Positions 18,493 to 27,218 of a stretch of 45,779 bases of DNA are shown piece by piece. The notes beneath the pieces are model-generated. The model was not told where the DNA came from. It saw only the letters and a program-made list of their open reading frames with translations, and did no database searches. Position 1 is the first letter of the stretch. Every line of letters starts with the position of its first letter. A program made the position numbers and the translations under genes. The DNA is from Nitrospirota bacterium (GTDB lineage: Bacteria > Nitrospirota_A > Leptospirillia > Leptospirillales > Leptospirillaceae): NCBI GenBank assembly GCA_021838765.1, contig JAKCCY010000005.1, forward strand, positions 16,565-62,343, in the 5' to 3' direction.

Positions 18493-18884
18493 CCGCTCCA
18501 CGGCCTTCTACGACTCCTCCCCCCGAAACAGCGCGGGCGCCCCAAACAACCGGGGAGCCCTGCTGCTGATTTTTATGGGGACAGCCATCTACGTTCTCGC
18601 TCCCTGCAGCCTCTCCTTCTCTGAGGCGACACCCTGGCCTTTGCCACCTCTCCCTTCCTCTGACTCCTCAGGAGCAGAATCGGACATCCTGTTTGAAAGC
18701 TGCTCCTGGCAGGTCAATTTCAATATTTTCATCACGATATTCATGGGAATGAATCAGAATATCCGGTCAAGGGAATAAGAAGGAGGAGGTGTGGTGGAGA
18801 CATGGGCAAGGTGACCATCGTGACAGGAATTTTCAGACCGTAAAGGGGGTGGCAACCATGGCAGGTATGCGCGCTCTCCCAGAC

Positions 18885-19127
18885 TCAGAAGTTCGCGATC
18901 CCGACCGCTCCGTCGATCCTTGTCGGCGAAGGTGGTTCCCCGTGCTCCCGGCGCATGGCACAGATCGCACCCATCCACCGGATCCGGTCGGTGGCCATCG
19001 AAGCTCCAGTTGGTGCCGGAGTCAGGATGGACTGTCCATGCCGGAGTTGATGAATCGTCTTGGCCGAAATGACAAGACGGATGTCCCCGGTCATCTCGCG
19101 TTCTTTGTGGATTGCGGTACGGACCAT
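18885..19127 (-). CDS. hypothetical small protein downstream of pelA2
   Basis: 80 residues beginning MVRTAIHKEREMTGDIRL. The ATG at 19127 is preceded by AGGAGG at a spacing of 4 nt, the best reason to call it. It is on the same strand as the Pel operon, 60 bp after its last stop codon. No family recognised, no signal peptide or membrane segment. The start codon lies in one arm of a 13-bp inverted repeat, so translation could be masked. The opposite strand also has an open frame over the same bases, so this call is uncertain. Confidence 0.35.
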   Translation of the reverse strand: MVRTAIHKEREMTGDIRLVISAKTIHQLRHGQSILTPAPTGASMATDRIRWMGAICAMRREHGEPPSPTRIDGAVGIANF

Positions 19128-19158
19128 GGCTCCTCCTTCGGCAGGGGAGCCATGGTCC
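19121..19158. repeat. 13-bp perfect inverted repeat
   Basis: GGACCATGGCTCC (19121-19133) and GGAGCCATGGTCC (19146-19158) with a 12-nt loop. It lies 30 bp beyond the pelA2 stop on the minus strand. In minus-strand RNA it would hide the start codon of the small frame at 19127. There is no T run. Confidence 0.8.
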
Positions 19159-19187
19159 AGTCGCACTATTTCGATTGCAACATGGAA

Positions 19188-21356
19188 TTACTTTTCCCTA
19201 TCAAGACTATACTCAACACCATTATCCAGATGGTCGAGCGATAACGTCCCTGAAGGATCAGACCTCAGGGAAAAAACGCCCTTCCTCACCCCTGTCGAAG
19301 TTTTATCTGACAATCGGTAGAGCGTTGAAGGAGAAAGCCCCTTCCAGACAACCCTGTCTTTCGGTACCCATCCCTCATAGACAAAATGGATGGACATGCG
19401 GGAACAGGCTCCGTCCATACGAACATACCCCGTCGACCGGGACAGCCATGGCCCCCCCGGATACCTTTGGGATAATGTTATGGTTGCCCGTTTTTTGTCC
19501 GGAGCAAGATATACATAGAGACTGCCCAGAAGATGGCGGAAGCCGATCACACCGGAGGCGATTTCCGGAAAAAGCATATCGGCATGGTCAAATCGAACGG
19601 TCGTGTCCTTGCCGTAATCAGAAACCTGCCAGGAAACTTCACGTCCGACACTTTTCCTTTGTTGAAAATGGGCACCGATATAGCCTTGCTCAATTCTCAC
19701 AAACCCGGAAGAAAACACGGGGGCGATATTCTGTTTTAAAACCCAGGCAAGAACCTGTTTCAGCGCATTAAGGGAAGACTCTCTCTGACCTGCATAAAAA
19801 TGGAAATAGACATTGATCGGATCAACCCTCCTTGGACGATTGGTCCGCTCGAATGTCCTGATGACATTTAAATACCCGAAATAAGGTCCTCGCCAGTCAT
19901 TTGTCAGAATATAGTCATTGACATCGCTGTTGAAGTATTGGGTATAGCCGTCAACTTTCCTGAAATATGGAAATACAAAAGTGTAGGAAGGGGCATTGTC
20001 ATCGAAGCGGGTATCAGAACCGTTGATGTTCAGGACAGAAGTTGTTGCAAGCTGGGCCAGAGCGGCACGGCCTGGCCTCGTATCCCCGCTCCATTGCAAA
20101 AGCATGACCTTTTTCCCCGGCGGCAACAGATTGTGATTGATCCAGTCGATCGATCCATTGATCTCTGTCTTGAGATCAAGCTTGTAGTGAGGAATCTCGA
20201 TATGGATCGGCCCTTCATCTTTTTGTTTTTTTGTCGGAACCCAGTAAAAGGGATGGGAAAATGTATGGGATCCCGCCTCGACATTGGGCAGGGCAAAAAT
20301 CTTTCTAGCCCAGAAAATTCGACTTTTTGTACCCTGATAGCGTGGATCGATCTGGCTTGTAATGACCGAAACGGTAAAAGGAAGATCAACTTTCTGAAAA
20401 ATCTCCTGATACAGGACCTCAGCCGACATTCTGCGCCGCTCATATCTCGATAGCGTGTCAAAAGCATCACCATCAACCTGGCTGTAGAAGATCCTCATTC
20501 CATTGAGGGTCGTCAGATCCATTCGTGGCGTCTTTTCAATATCCAGAACACGTTCAAGGAACCGGAACGGATTGATATACCAAAGCGTATGGGTCTCATC
20601 AAGAATCGGCCACCGAATCATAAACGGATCAAAAACCATCCCTCCCCAGACTCCTGCGACGGCGTAGATGCTTTGGAGACCCTGATTTCTGGAATCTGTA
20701 CTCGTTACACTTAAAAAAATCCTGTTCTTCGGAGAAGTACTGACCAAAGGATGGAACTCCGATGGGATTTGGGGAAGAGGATACTCAAACCCCTCCATTT
20801 TCAGATCCTTGACGCCATAATCAAGAGCAAAGGAGTTCGTATCCCAGGAGCCCTCGATTTTCAGCCCCATTCGCGCAAGCGCCCTGTCCCTTAAGCCATT
20901 AACCTCTGCCCTGTTCATTCCGCCCGGAAGATCTTCCGGAAAGGATTCAAGGAAAACAACCTTGATCCGCCGGTCAAGGAGGCCGTTGACGAACCGCCAA
21001 AAAGCTCCCGGATGGGGAATGGCGTTGTCATCAAACTGAAAAAAAACCGCCCGGGTCCTCGCAAGCGTGTCAAGAGACGGAAATCCCTTTCGCATATTCC
21101 GGTACCGGGCTTTCAAACCAAGATCATTCAGGGGAAAGTCCCAATATTTTCTGAAGTTGTTTTCGTCATCCGTTTCCCTGTTTTTTCCGTAATAGATCAC
21201 AAGAACAGAGCGAAAAAAAGGAATGACCGAGTTGTTCGGGTTTGAACGATTGAGATCCAGACTCCCGATATTGTCTTGAGCACCCAATCCTTCCGGGACT
21301 GAACCCCAAAAAATGAAAAATGGGAGAATCAGGGCAACAAAAAGATTTTTTTTCAT
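19188..21356 (-). CDS. pelA: PelA deacetylase part (separate gene)
   Basis: 722 residues with a signal peptide (MKKNLFVALILPFFIFWGS). It corresponds to the C-terminal two thirds of Pseudomonas PelA: an alpha/beta domain (about 45-270, with VLVIYYGKN and AVFFQFDDN), then the deacetylase domain with putative metal ligands YSQVDGDAF (Asp295/Asp297) and GSHTFSHPF (His364, His368) plus the WSGD motif (422-425), then a beta-rich C-terminal domain. PelA partially deacetylates Pel polysaccharide in the periplasm, making it cationic. The glycoside hydrolase part is a different gene (27215-28102). The start overlaps the pelG stop by 4 bp. Confidence 0.88.
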   Translation of the reverse strand: MKKNLFVALILPFFIFWGSVPEGLGAQDNIGSLDLNRSNPNNSVIPFFRSVLVIYYGKNRETDDENNFRKYWDFPLNDLGLKARYRNMRKGFPSLDTLARTRAVFFQFDDNAIPHPGAFWRFVNGLLDRRIKVVFLESFPEDLPGGMNRAEVNGLRDRALARMGLKIEGSWDTNSFALDYGVKDLKMEGFEYPLPQIPSEFHPLVSTSPKNRIFLSVTSTDSRNQGLQSIYAVAGVWGGMVFDPFMIRWPILDETHTLWYINPFRFLERVLDIEKTPRMDLTTLNGMRIFYSQVDGDAFDTLSRYERRRMSAEVLYQEIFQKVDLPFTVSVITSQIDPRYQGTKSRIFWARKIFALPNVEAGSHTFSHPFYWVPTKKQKDEGPIHIEIPHYKLDLKTEINGSIDWINHNLLPPGKKVMLLQWSGDTRPGRAALAQLATTSVLNINGSDTRFDDNAPSYTFVFPYFRKVDGYTQYFNSDVNDYILTNDWRGPYFGYLNVIRTFERTNRPRRVDPINVYFHFYAGQRESSLNALKQVLAWVLKQNIAPVFSSGFVRIEQGYIGAHFQQRKSVGREVSWQVSDYGKDTTVRFDHADMLFPEIASGVIGFRHLLGSLYVYLAPDKKRATITLSQRYPGGPWLSRSTGYVRMDGACSRMSIHFVYEGWVPKDRVVWKGLSPSTLYRLSDKTSTGVRKGVFSLRSDPSGTLSLDHLDNGVEYSLDREK

Positions 21357-22801
21357 GACGATGGATTACCGGATAAAGCCGGCGCATTCAGGAGAGACTT
21401 CGCTGCCGGCAGCTCATCTTCGATTGCCGTATAGTCAGGAGGCTTCATGAAGACCGTAAATTCGAAATCGACCACCCCCCGGTCCAGAAGGAAATAACCA
21501 TAGACAGCAGAAACAAGACATGCTGTAAGGTAGCCAAATCCTTCAAGTCTTGGACTGATCATGATAGACAAAAAGGTCAGCCCCCCGTTTGAAAGAAGAA
21601 GGAGCCATGCCAGGCGCTCCACCTTGTTTTGCTGGTTAAAATAAAGAAGCAGGGTAAACTCCATCGTCAGAATGACCTGGCACAATCCCCCGAGGGATCC
21701 CATCCGGAAAACAGGAAGAGCCATCAGGTCGGCATGGAAAAAACGCAGCAACCCCTCCCCGTTCAAAACAACCATGAAAGTGACCGCACCCTGTATTTTC
21801 AGGATATACCCAAGTCCTCTCCTGATAAACCGGACCATTTGCTCCTTGGCTTCCAAAATCTCAAAGAATGGACGTTTTCCCTCAAGAAGTACAAAAACAT
21901 GACGGTATCGCTCATAAAACCCTGTTTCAAAATAAAAGACAAAAAGTGCCAGAGTAGGAATAACCGTCAACAGTGCAAAAAACATCCCGATATCGTAAAT
22001 GCGGTTGATATGGATAAATCCGGATACCTTGTCGGAACCGGGAGCATACCAGTAAATAATTTTATCGATCCAGATTCCCAGCGTCATGACAAACCCAAGC
22101 AGGACAAGACTCGTCTTATGTCTTAAAAATCGGACAAAAGTCCGGTTCCAGAATATTTTTCCAGGAAATTCGACAAAGATACGGGCAGCAAGCAGGGTCA
22201 CGATCAGCCCCTGTCCCATGAGGTAACCCAAAAGAGCTCCTGAAACAGCCCCATAACGGGCGCCGAGAAGCGTTCCAAAAACGCTTGCCAGGGAACCAGC
22301 AAAAAAGGCAAAACCCACTGCGCCATAATCATGGAGAGTGGAAACAAGAGCTGTTGTCACCCATAAAAGCATGAGAACAATCATCAAATTGAAGCTTGCA
22401 AGTCTGACAGCGTTAGGAAGGTCAAGGGAAAAGACCATCAACCCGGCGATTGGGATACCAAAAAGAAGCGTGACCCCGATGACCGTCAAATAGATCGAGC
22501 GGTTGTCCGAAAACTTCATTTCAAAGAATCTGTCTGCAATAAATCGGGTCGCAGGAAGCTGGATCAATGAGACAAGAATCAATGTTCCGGCAAAAGAAAA
22601 TGTGACGAGGGAGCGAAAAAGAAGATAGTCGCGAACACGGCTGAAATAACCCATACTCGAATAGCTGACGATCAAAAGGCCAACCGTCGTCAGGACCCAT
22701 GGACCGGCCGCAACGATGGCCGAAAGGATAAATCCCGAAACAATGGACGAAAGGTCTTCACGATTCGAAAGCTTTCGAAGAGCAAATCCGATACCGGCCA
22801 T
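21353..22801 (-). CDS. pelG: PelG, inner-membrane polysaccharide transporter
   Basis: 482 residues with about 12 hydrophobic segments. The start MAGIGFALRKLSNREDLSSI is typical of PelG, followed by AAGPWVLTTVGLLIVSY. PelG is a flippase-like membrane protein that works with PelF, PelD and PelE in the inner-membrane synthase complex. The ATG shares one base with the pelF stop (TGATG), and its own stop overlaps pelA2, so expression is coupled. Confidence 0.93.
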   Translation of the reverse strand: MAGIGFALRKLSNREDLSSIVSGFILSAIVAAGPWVLTTVGLLIVSYSSMGYFSRVRDYLLFRSLVTFSFAGTLILVSLIQLPATRFIADRFFEMKFSDNRSIYLTVIGVTLLFGIPIAGLMVFSLDLPNAVRLASFNLMIVLMLLWVTTALVSTLHDYGAVGFAFFAGSLASVFGTLLGARYGAVSGALLGYLMGQGLIVTLLAARIFVEFPGKIFWNRTFVRFLRHKTSLVLLGFVMTLGIWIDKIIYWYAPGSDKVSGFIHINRIYDIGMFFALLTVIPTLALFVFYFETGFYERYRHVFVLLEGKRPFFEILEAKEQMVRFIRRGLGYILKIQGAVTFMVVLNGEGLLRFFHADLMALPVFRMGSLGGLCQVILTMEFTLLLYFNQQNKVERLAWLLLLSNGGLTFLSIMISPRLEGFGYLTACLVSAVYGYFLLDRGVVDFEFTVFMKPPDYTAIEDELPAAKSLLNAPALSGNPSS

Positions 22802-24318
22802 CAGCGGAGCCCCTCACGGTAAATCGTCCGATATGCATCAAAAAGAAGTTCTTCCCGATAAAATCGCTCCATTCTCAGTCGGGCCGACTGCCCCATTCTT
22901 TTCCTCAGAGCTTCATCTTTTAAAATCCTGAGCATCGCCAGAGCCGTTTCGTCAGGATTCCCGACGGAAGTCACAATTCCTCCCGGACCAAGGGCTATAT
23001 CCTCCCGTGTCCGTCCATTGATCAATTCGTCACAAGCCCCGACACGGGTCGTGACAGAGGGAATGCCAAAAACAGCTCCCTCCATTACCACCAGAGGTTG
23101 TGCCTCCGAAAGAGATGTCAAGACAAGAAGGTCGATCTTCGGGAGGTAGTCAGAAACAAGAACAGATCCGGTAAAACGGAGACTCTCCTCCATCCCGAGA
23201 ATCGAGACAAGGTCCTGACATTCCGTCACGTACTCGGGATCCTGATTCAAGGGGCCCATGATCAGAAAAAGAACATCGGGAAGCTGATCCCTGACGATGC
23301 GGCAAGCCTGGATGAATGTCTTAATATCTTTGATCGGCACAACCCGTCCAATCAGGGCCACAGACAATGGACCATCCATGTCGGATCGGCCGGAAATCCC
23401 TTCCTGACTTTCCGGAATCCGGATCCCGTTGGGAATCACCCTTGTCTTCTCCACAGGAGCTCCGTCTCGGACCTGGATTCTCCGGTTTCCCTCAAACAGG
23501 GTGATAATATGGTCCGAATAATGATAGACGATCCGGCCAAGCTGCTCGAAAATACGCATCCAGAAACCCTTGACCGATGTATTGATCGGACGGATTGTCA
23601 TGTCGTCACGGGCATTTCCGCTTCCGATCCACTGGGCCAGGGCGATCTCGATCTTGCGCTCCCTTGTATAGAGTCCATGCTCGGTCAATATCAGAGGTCT
23701 TTGACTCGTCAGCTTTCCCATGACACCCAGGATCCCGGCATAACCGGAAGCCAGGGAATGATAAAGACGCGCCTCTGGAACCGGACTTGCCAGAAGGGAG
23801 AAAAGGGGAAGATGGGTCGTTCTCCACATCCAGAAAAAATCAATGAACGACTCCTGGGCGAACTGCTCCTTGTAAAACTTCTGGATCAACTCCCAGGCTT
23901 GCCTCCCTGAAGAAAGAGCGGAGAAAAGCTTGGGAGACAGCCCCATCCCGGAAAAAATCCCGAAAAGGCTCTCAAACGCTTCAGGCGATCCGGAAAGAAG
24001 ATCCCGGTGGAAGCTTTCGATGACATCCAAAAGCTCACGTTCTTCATTTTCATCAAGCCTCTCGAGGCGGGAATTTTCCGATATTCCTTGCCCCAATGTC
24101 AGGTTGGTCACACCGATCACATTCTCCGGACGAGGGAAGAGCCACGGTCCGGGATCCTTCTCCGCAATCAGGCAATGGAGATGGAAGGAGAACTCCGGGA
24201 GACTCGTAATGAGCTGATGGGTCCAGGAAGAGACACCTCCCGTCACATAAGGGTAGGTACCCTCAAGAATAAGACAGACATCAGCAATGTGTTGATTTTT
24301 GGAATCAGTCACCACCAT
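22801..24318 (-). CDS. pelF: PelF, cytoplasmic glycosyltransferase
   Basis: 505 residues, close to the 507 of Pseudomonas PelF. A GT4-type GT-B glycosyltransferase: N-terminal DVCLILEGTYPYVTGGVSSW, LTEHGLYTRERKIE, ALIGRVVPIKDIKTFI, and the E-X7-E motif in SEAQPLVVMEG. It polymerises the Pel chain from UDP-activated aminosugars. I use ATG 24318, which lies 4 nt after the pelE stop; the open frame to 24438 would overlap pelE by 115 bp and adds a region not seen in the family. Confidence 0.94.
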   Translation of the reverse strand: MVVTDSKNQHIADVCLILEGTYPYVTGGVSSWTHQLITSLPEFSFHLHCLIAEKDPGPWLFPRPENVIGVTNLTLGQGISENSRLERLDENEERELLDVIESFHRDLLSGSPEAFESLFGIFSGMGLSPKLFSALSSGRQAWELIQKFYKEQFAQESFIDFFWMWRTTHLPLFSLLASPVPEARLYHSLASGYAGILGVMGKLTSQRPLILTEHGLYTRERKIEIALAQWIGSGNARDDMTIRPINTSVKGFWMRIFEQLGRIVYHYSDHIITLFEGNRRIQVRDGAPVEKTRVIPNGIRIPESQEGISGRSDMDGPLSVALIGRVVPIKDIKTFIQACRIVRDQLPDVLFLIMGPLNQDPEYVTECQDLVSILGMEESLRFTGSVLVSDYLPKIDLLVLTSLSEAQPLVVMEGAVFGIPSVTTRVGACDELINGRTREDIALGPGGIVTSVGNPDETALAMLRILKDEALRKRMGQSARLRMERFYREELLFDAYRTIYREGLR

Positions 24319-24322
24319 TGGC

Positions 24323-25339
24323 TCATCCACTTTCCTCAGACGCTGACATCCAGAGATCGAGGTAATCCGGATGGATCCCATCTTCAAGGAGAACACTGGA
24401 AAGACGGATATCGGACTTAAGCTCCGAGAACCTTCCATCCTGATAAAGTCTCATCCATTCAAGAAGCTTGATCTCTTTTTCCCTCCCTGATACCCGGATC
24501 CGATCCATCACCAGTCTCTCGACTTCAATGTCTTCATGGGCAATCGCCTGAGATCCGATCGACAGAAGCTCTTCGGACGAGAACGATTCATTTGCCTTCA
24601 GTGCGTTCAGGTATGATGAAAGCCCTTTCCGGATCAATACCTGTGTGAGTTTCAGCCCGACAAGACCGGACATGGCATAATCAAAATAGGCTTTTCCAAT
24701 TTGAGCGTATGAGACTTCTTCCCTGGACATCCGTTCCAGGACATGAATCGACTCCTGATAGGACTTTTCAAGTCTTGTCAGAACGGTTGTGGCAAACAGG
24801 CGCACCTCCTCGTCCGGATCATTCCATGCCCCCTTCAGGATACGAATTGCCCGTGGAGACGAGCCCTCCGAGGAAAGTCGGTCAATAAGCGCCTGTTTCA
24901 GGGAAACGTCGCCCCACTTCAGAATATCTCCGGCAGACACAATTTTCCGGTCCTCCAGAAGGATCTCCTCAAGCGACACATACGTCAGACGTGTCATCTT
25001 GCCCGGAGGGTTGAAAATCGCATTCAGGGTAGGATCATCCGACAGGTAGTTCTGCTGACGGGAGAATCGGAAAGCCAGAGCCCCTGCACAGCCCAGAAGC
25101 GGTCCTGAAACGGGAAGGACAAAGGGAATCGCAAGGTATAGCCATCGTATGGAGGGCGGAGCCCAGAAAAATCCGCTACACCACAGGACAGAGTCCGCAA
25201 GGACCCACAGCAGCAATCTTTTCCCCGAAAGGGATCCCATCAGCAGATACAGGATTGCGACAGCAACAACGGCCGACAGAACCATCACCCCGTAAAACAT
25301 CAGATGCCGAAACCCGTCCTGACTAAAAGAGCCTTCCAT
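24323..25339 (-). CDS. pelE: PelE, membrane and TPR-like scaffold
   Basis: About 338 residues (Pseudomonas PelE is of similar size). The N-terminus holds hydrophobic segments (LMFYGVMVLSAVVAVAILYLLMG, LYLAIPFVLPVSGPLLGCAGALAF), followed by a cytoplasmic helical domain of TPR-like repeats (about 170-330). The conserved LSDDPTLNAIFNPPGKMTRLTY-like block precedes it. PelE bridges PelD and PelF in the synthase complex. The start at 25339 has AAAGGA about 10 nt upstream and sits 28 bp after the pelD stop. The frame to 25417 would overlap pelD. Confidence 0.85.
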   Translation of the reverse strand: MEGSFSQDGFRHLMFYGVMVLSAVVAVAILYLLMGSLSGKRLLLWVLADSVLWCSGFFWAPPSIRWLYLAIPFVLPVSGPLLGCAGALAFRFSRQQNYLSDDPTLNAIFNPPGKMTRLTYVSLEEILLEDRKIVSAGDILKWGDVSLKQALIDRLSSEGSSPRAIRILKGAWNDPDEEVRLFATTVLTRLEKSYQESIHVLERMSREEVSYAQIGKAYFDYAMSGLVGLKLTQVLIRKGLSSYLNALKANESFSSEELLSIGSQAIAHEDIEVERLVMDRIRVSGREKEIKLLEWMRLYQDGRFSELKSDIRLSSVLLEDGIHPDYLDLWMSASEESG

Positions 25340-25367
25340 GAGGTCTGATCCTTTTCCTCCCCTCCCC

Positions 25368-27218
25368 TTAATGGTCAAGACGGTCACTCCAGCCGATGGC
25401 CTGCAGCAACTCATCAAGAGTTGCCCAGTCCCCGGGAAAGTCTTTCGGAGAGAACGATCCGGCTTTCACCTCAAAACTCCCGCGCTTGAGCCTTGGAATA
25501 TCCGTTTCTCCCCATACGCTGGAAACGGCATTCTGGACAGCCTCAAGGAAATCCCTGCCTGCCCTGGGGATAAGAATCCACATCGAGTTGCCTTCGAGAG
25601 GCGTCCCGATGACCGCATTCAGGGGCAAAAGGGGGTTCCCGTCGAGACTTTTAATGGTTCCAAGCGCCTTTCCGAAAGAGACAACATCCTCCCATGAAGG
25701 AGCCGTAAAGCGGACGCGGAGAATGCCAATGCTTTCACCTTCCTTGCCTGCCACCGATTTTTCCCTTTGAAGCTCCATTAAAAAACCTTGCCCGCTGGTA
25801 AATCCGGTTGACGGATCCCTGAGGTATACCGAATCAAGACGGGTCATCAATGAACGATACAGATCCTTATCACTTTCATCGTACGATTTGGCGGGAAGAT
25901 AAGTGCGGGAACACACTTCCGGCTTTACGCCATGGAGAAGGGGGAATGATGGCAAAAGATCATCCCAAAGACCAAGAAATTTTTTCTGGACAACCTGGGC
26001 TCCGTCGGCAGCCGTGTGCGGAAGACAGAGGCAGACCTCCGTTCCCGAACCAGTCAGTCCGGAAAAATCGACATCCCTGAGAAGGCGTTTGACAATCTCG
26101 CGGACGGCCGCAAGAGCAGACCGATAGTCGATTTTCCCCTCCGTTTCCGACAGGAAAGAAATCTCCAGAAGAGAGAGTGGGGCATGGTACCGGTGAGATT
26201 TGTTCAACTCTTCAGAAGCTCTTCTGGCAAAAAAAACCGGTCGGAGAAAACCCGTCACCTCATCGATCGAAATGCTTTCCCTTGTTTTCTGGTGGGACTC
26301 AAGAAATTCAAGCCGGGCACTGGCACGATCAACGATCATCCGCATCATCTGGAAAAAATCGGGCGTCAGCTTCTCAAACGGAGCATGCCATATGACCAAC
26401 AGGAATGCGACACGATATTCATCCGACAAAACGGGATAAATGCACAAAGGGCGCACCACTTTTCCCGAAGGAAGGGCCAACTCCGGAAGAACGCCGTTTT
26501 CGCGGACCGTCATTGCCCTCCGGCTCTCATGGACCTTCATGAACGGGAAATATTTCTTGTCGATCCGGTCAGGAAGATCAAAAATGCCTGCAGATGCTTC
26601 AAGAAAAAAGTGATCCCGATCCCGGCGATAGAGTCCTACGGAATCGGCTCCGACAAAGGAAATGCAAAGAGAAAGAAGTGTTGGGGAGATACTGTCGATC
26701 TCGTCTTTTTCAAGGGAACGAAAAACATCAAAAAGGTCTGACGCCAGGTTGGGGTCGAGAAAAATCCTTTTTTCCAGTTCCCTCTTTGCTTTTATCAGAA
26801 TATCGACCTGAAGGGACGCCGTCTTCGCCGCATCCTTTTCCTTGATGAACTGTTCCTCAAGTTCGGCATAACGCCTTGAATCACTATCCTTGAGCTCCCC
26901 AACAATCATCCCTGAAAACAGGAAGGCTGAAGGCCAGAGGAAAGAAAAACCCTCTGGCATCAGACTATCCCAATGATCCTGCCAGAGAAGGAGGATATAG
27001 TAATCAAGACTCCCCAGAAGTCCTGAGACAACTCCCGGCAGGAATCCGTATCTGGCTGCAATCAGGAGGATCAAAGGAAGAAATGGGTGGAAACGTGGAA
27101 GAAGAAGGGATGAAACACCGTAAAAATTCAGAAAAAAACCGGTCAGGAGCAAAATCCCCCCCAGAGCCTCCAGATAAGGAAGCCACCAGGCGTGCTTCTG
27201 CCTTTCCCAAAAACTCAT
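25368..27218 (-). CDS. pelD: PelD, c-di-GMP receptor of the Pel complex
   Basis: 616 residues, longer than the about 455 of Pseudomonas PelD. Order: four membrane segments (about 17-108), coiled coil (about 112-155), GAF (about 160-305), GGDEF-like domain (about 315-435), then about 150 extra residues that again open like a GGDEF domain (DPSTGFTSGQGFLMEL, 468-483). The first GGDEF motif is degenerate (GSGTE, 390-394), so no synthesis is expected, but the I-site RDVD (381-384) stands exactly five residues before it, as required for c-di-GMP binding. It activates Pel synthesis on binding. The start overlaps pelA1 by 4 bp. Confidence 0.93.
   Translation of the reverse strand: MSFWERQKHAWWLPYLEALGGILLLTGFFLNFYGVSSLLLPRFHPFLPLILLIAARYGFLPGVVSGLLGSLDYYILLLWQDHWDSLMPEGFSFLWPSAFLFSGMIVGELKDSDSRRYAELEEQFIKEKDAAKTASLQVDILIKAKRELEKRIFLDPNLASDLFDVFRSLEKDEIDSISPTLLSLCISFVGADSVGLYRRDRDHFFLEASAGIFDLPDRIDKKYFPFMKVHESRRAMTVRENGVLPELALPSGKVVRPLCIYPVLSDEYRVAFLLVIWHAPFEKLTPDFFQMMRMIVDRASARLEFLESHQKTRESISIDEVTGFLRPVFFARRASEELNKSHRYHAPLSLLEISFLSETEGKIDYRSALAAVREIVKRLLRDVDFSGLTGSGTEVCLCLPHTAADGAQVVQKKFLGLWDDLLPSFPLLHGVKPEVCSRTYLPAKSYDESDKDLYRSLMTRLDSVYLRDPSTGFTSGQGFLMELQREKSVAGKEGESIGILRVRFTAPSWEDVVSFGKALGTIKSLDGNPLLPLNAVIGTPLEGNSMWILIPRAGRDFLEAVQNAVSSVWGETDIPRLKRGSFEVKAGSFSPKDFPGDWATLDELLQAIGWSDRLDH

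Larger units (their letters stand above)
18493..19187. other. 695-bp region between leuD2 and the Pel locus
   Basis: The GC-rich composition of the leuCD2 block continues until about 18.7 kb and then fades. No terminator is seen after leuD2. The region contains one weak candidate gene on the minus strand and a 13-bp inverted repeat (both listed). The overlapping plus-strand frames look like shadows. Confidence 0.5.

Noticed and set aside
23098..23910. 270-codon frame antisense to pelF
   Set aside because: Contained in the glycosyltransferase gene, no ribosome site.
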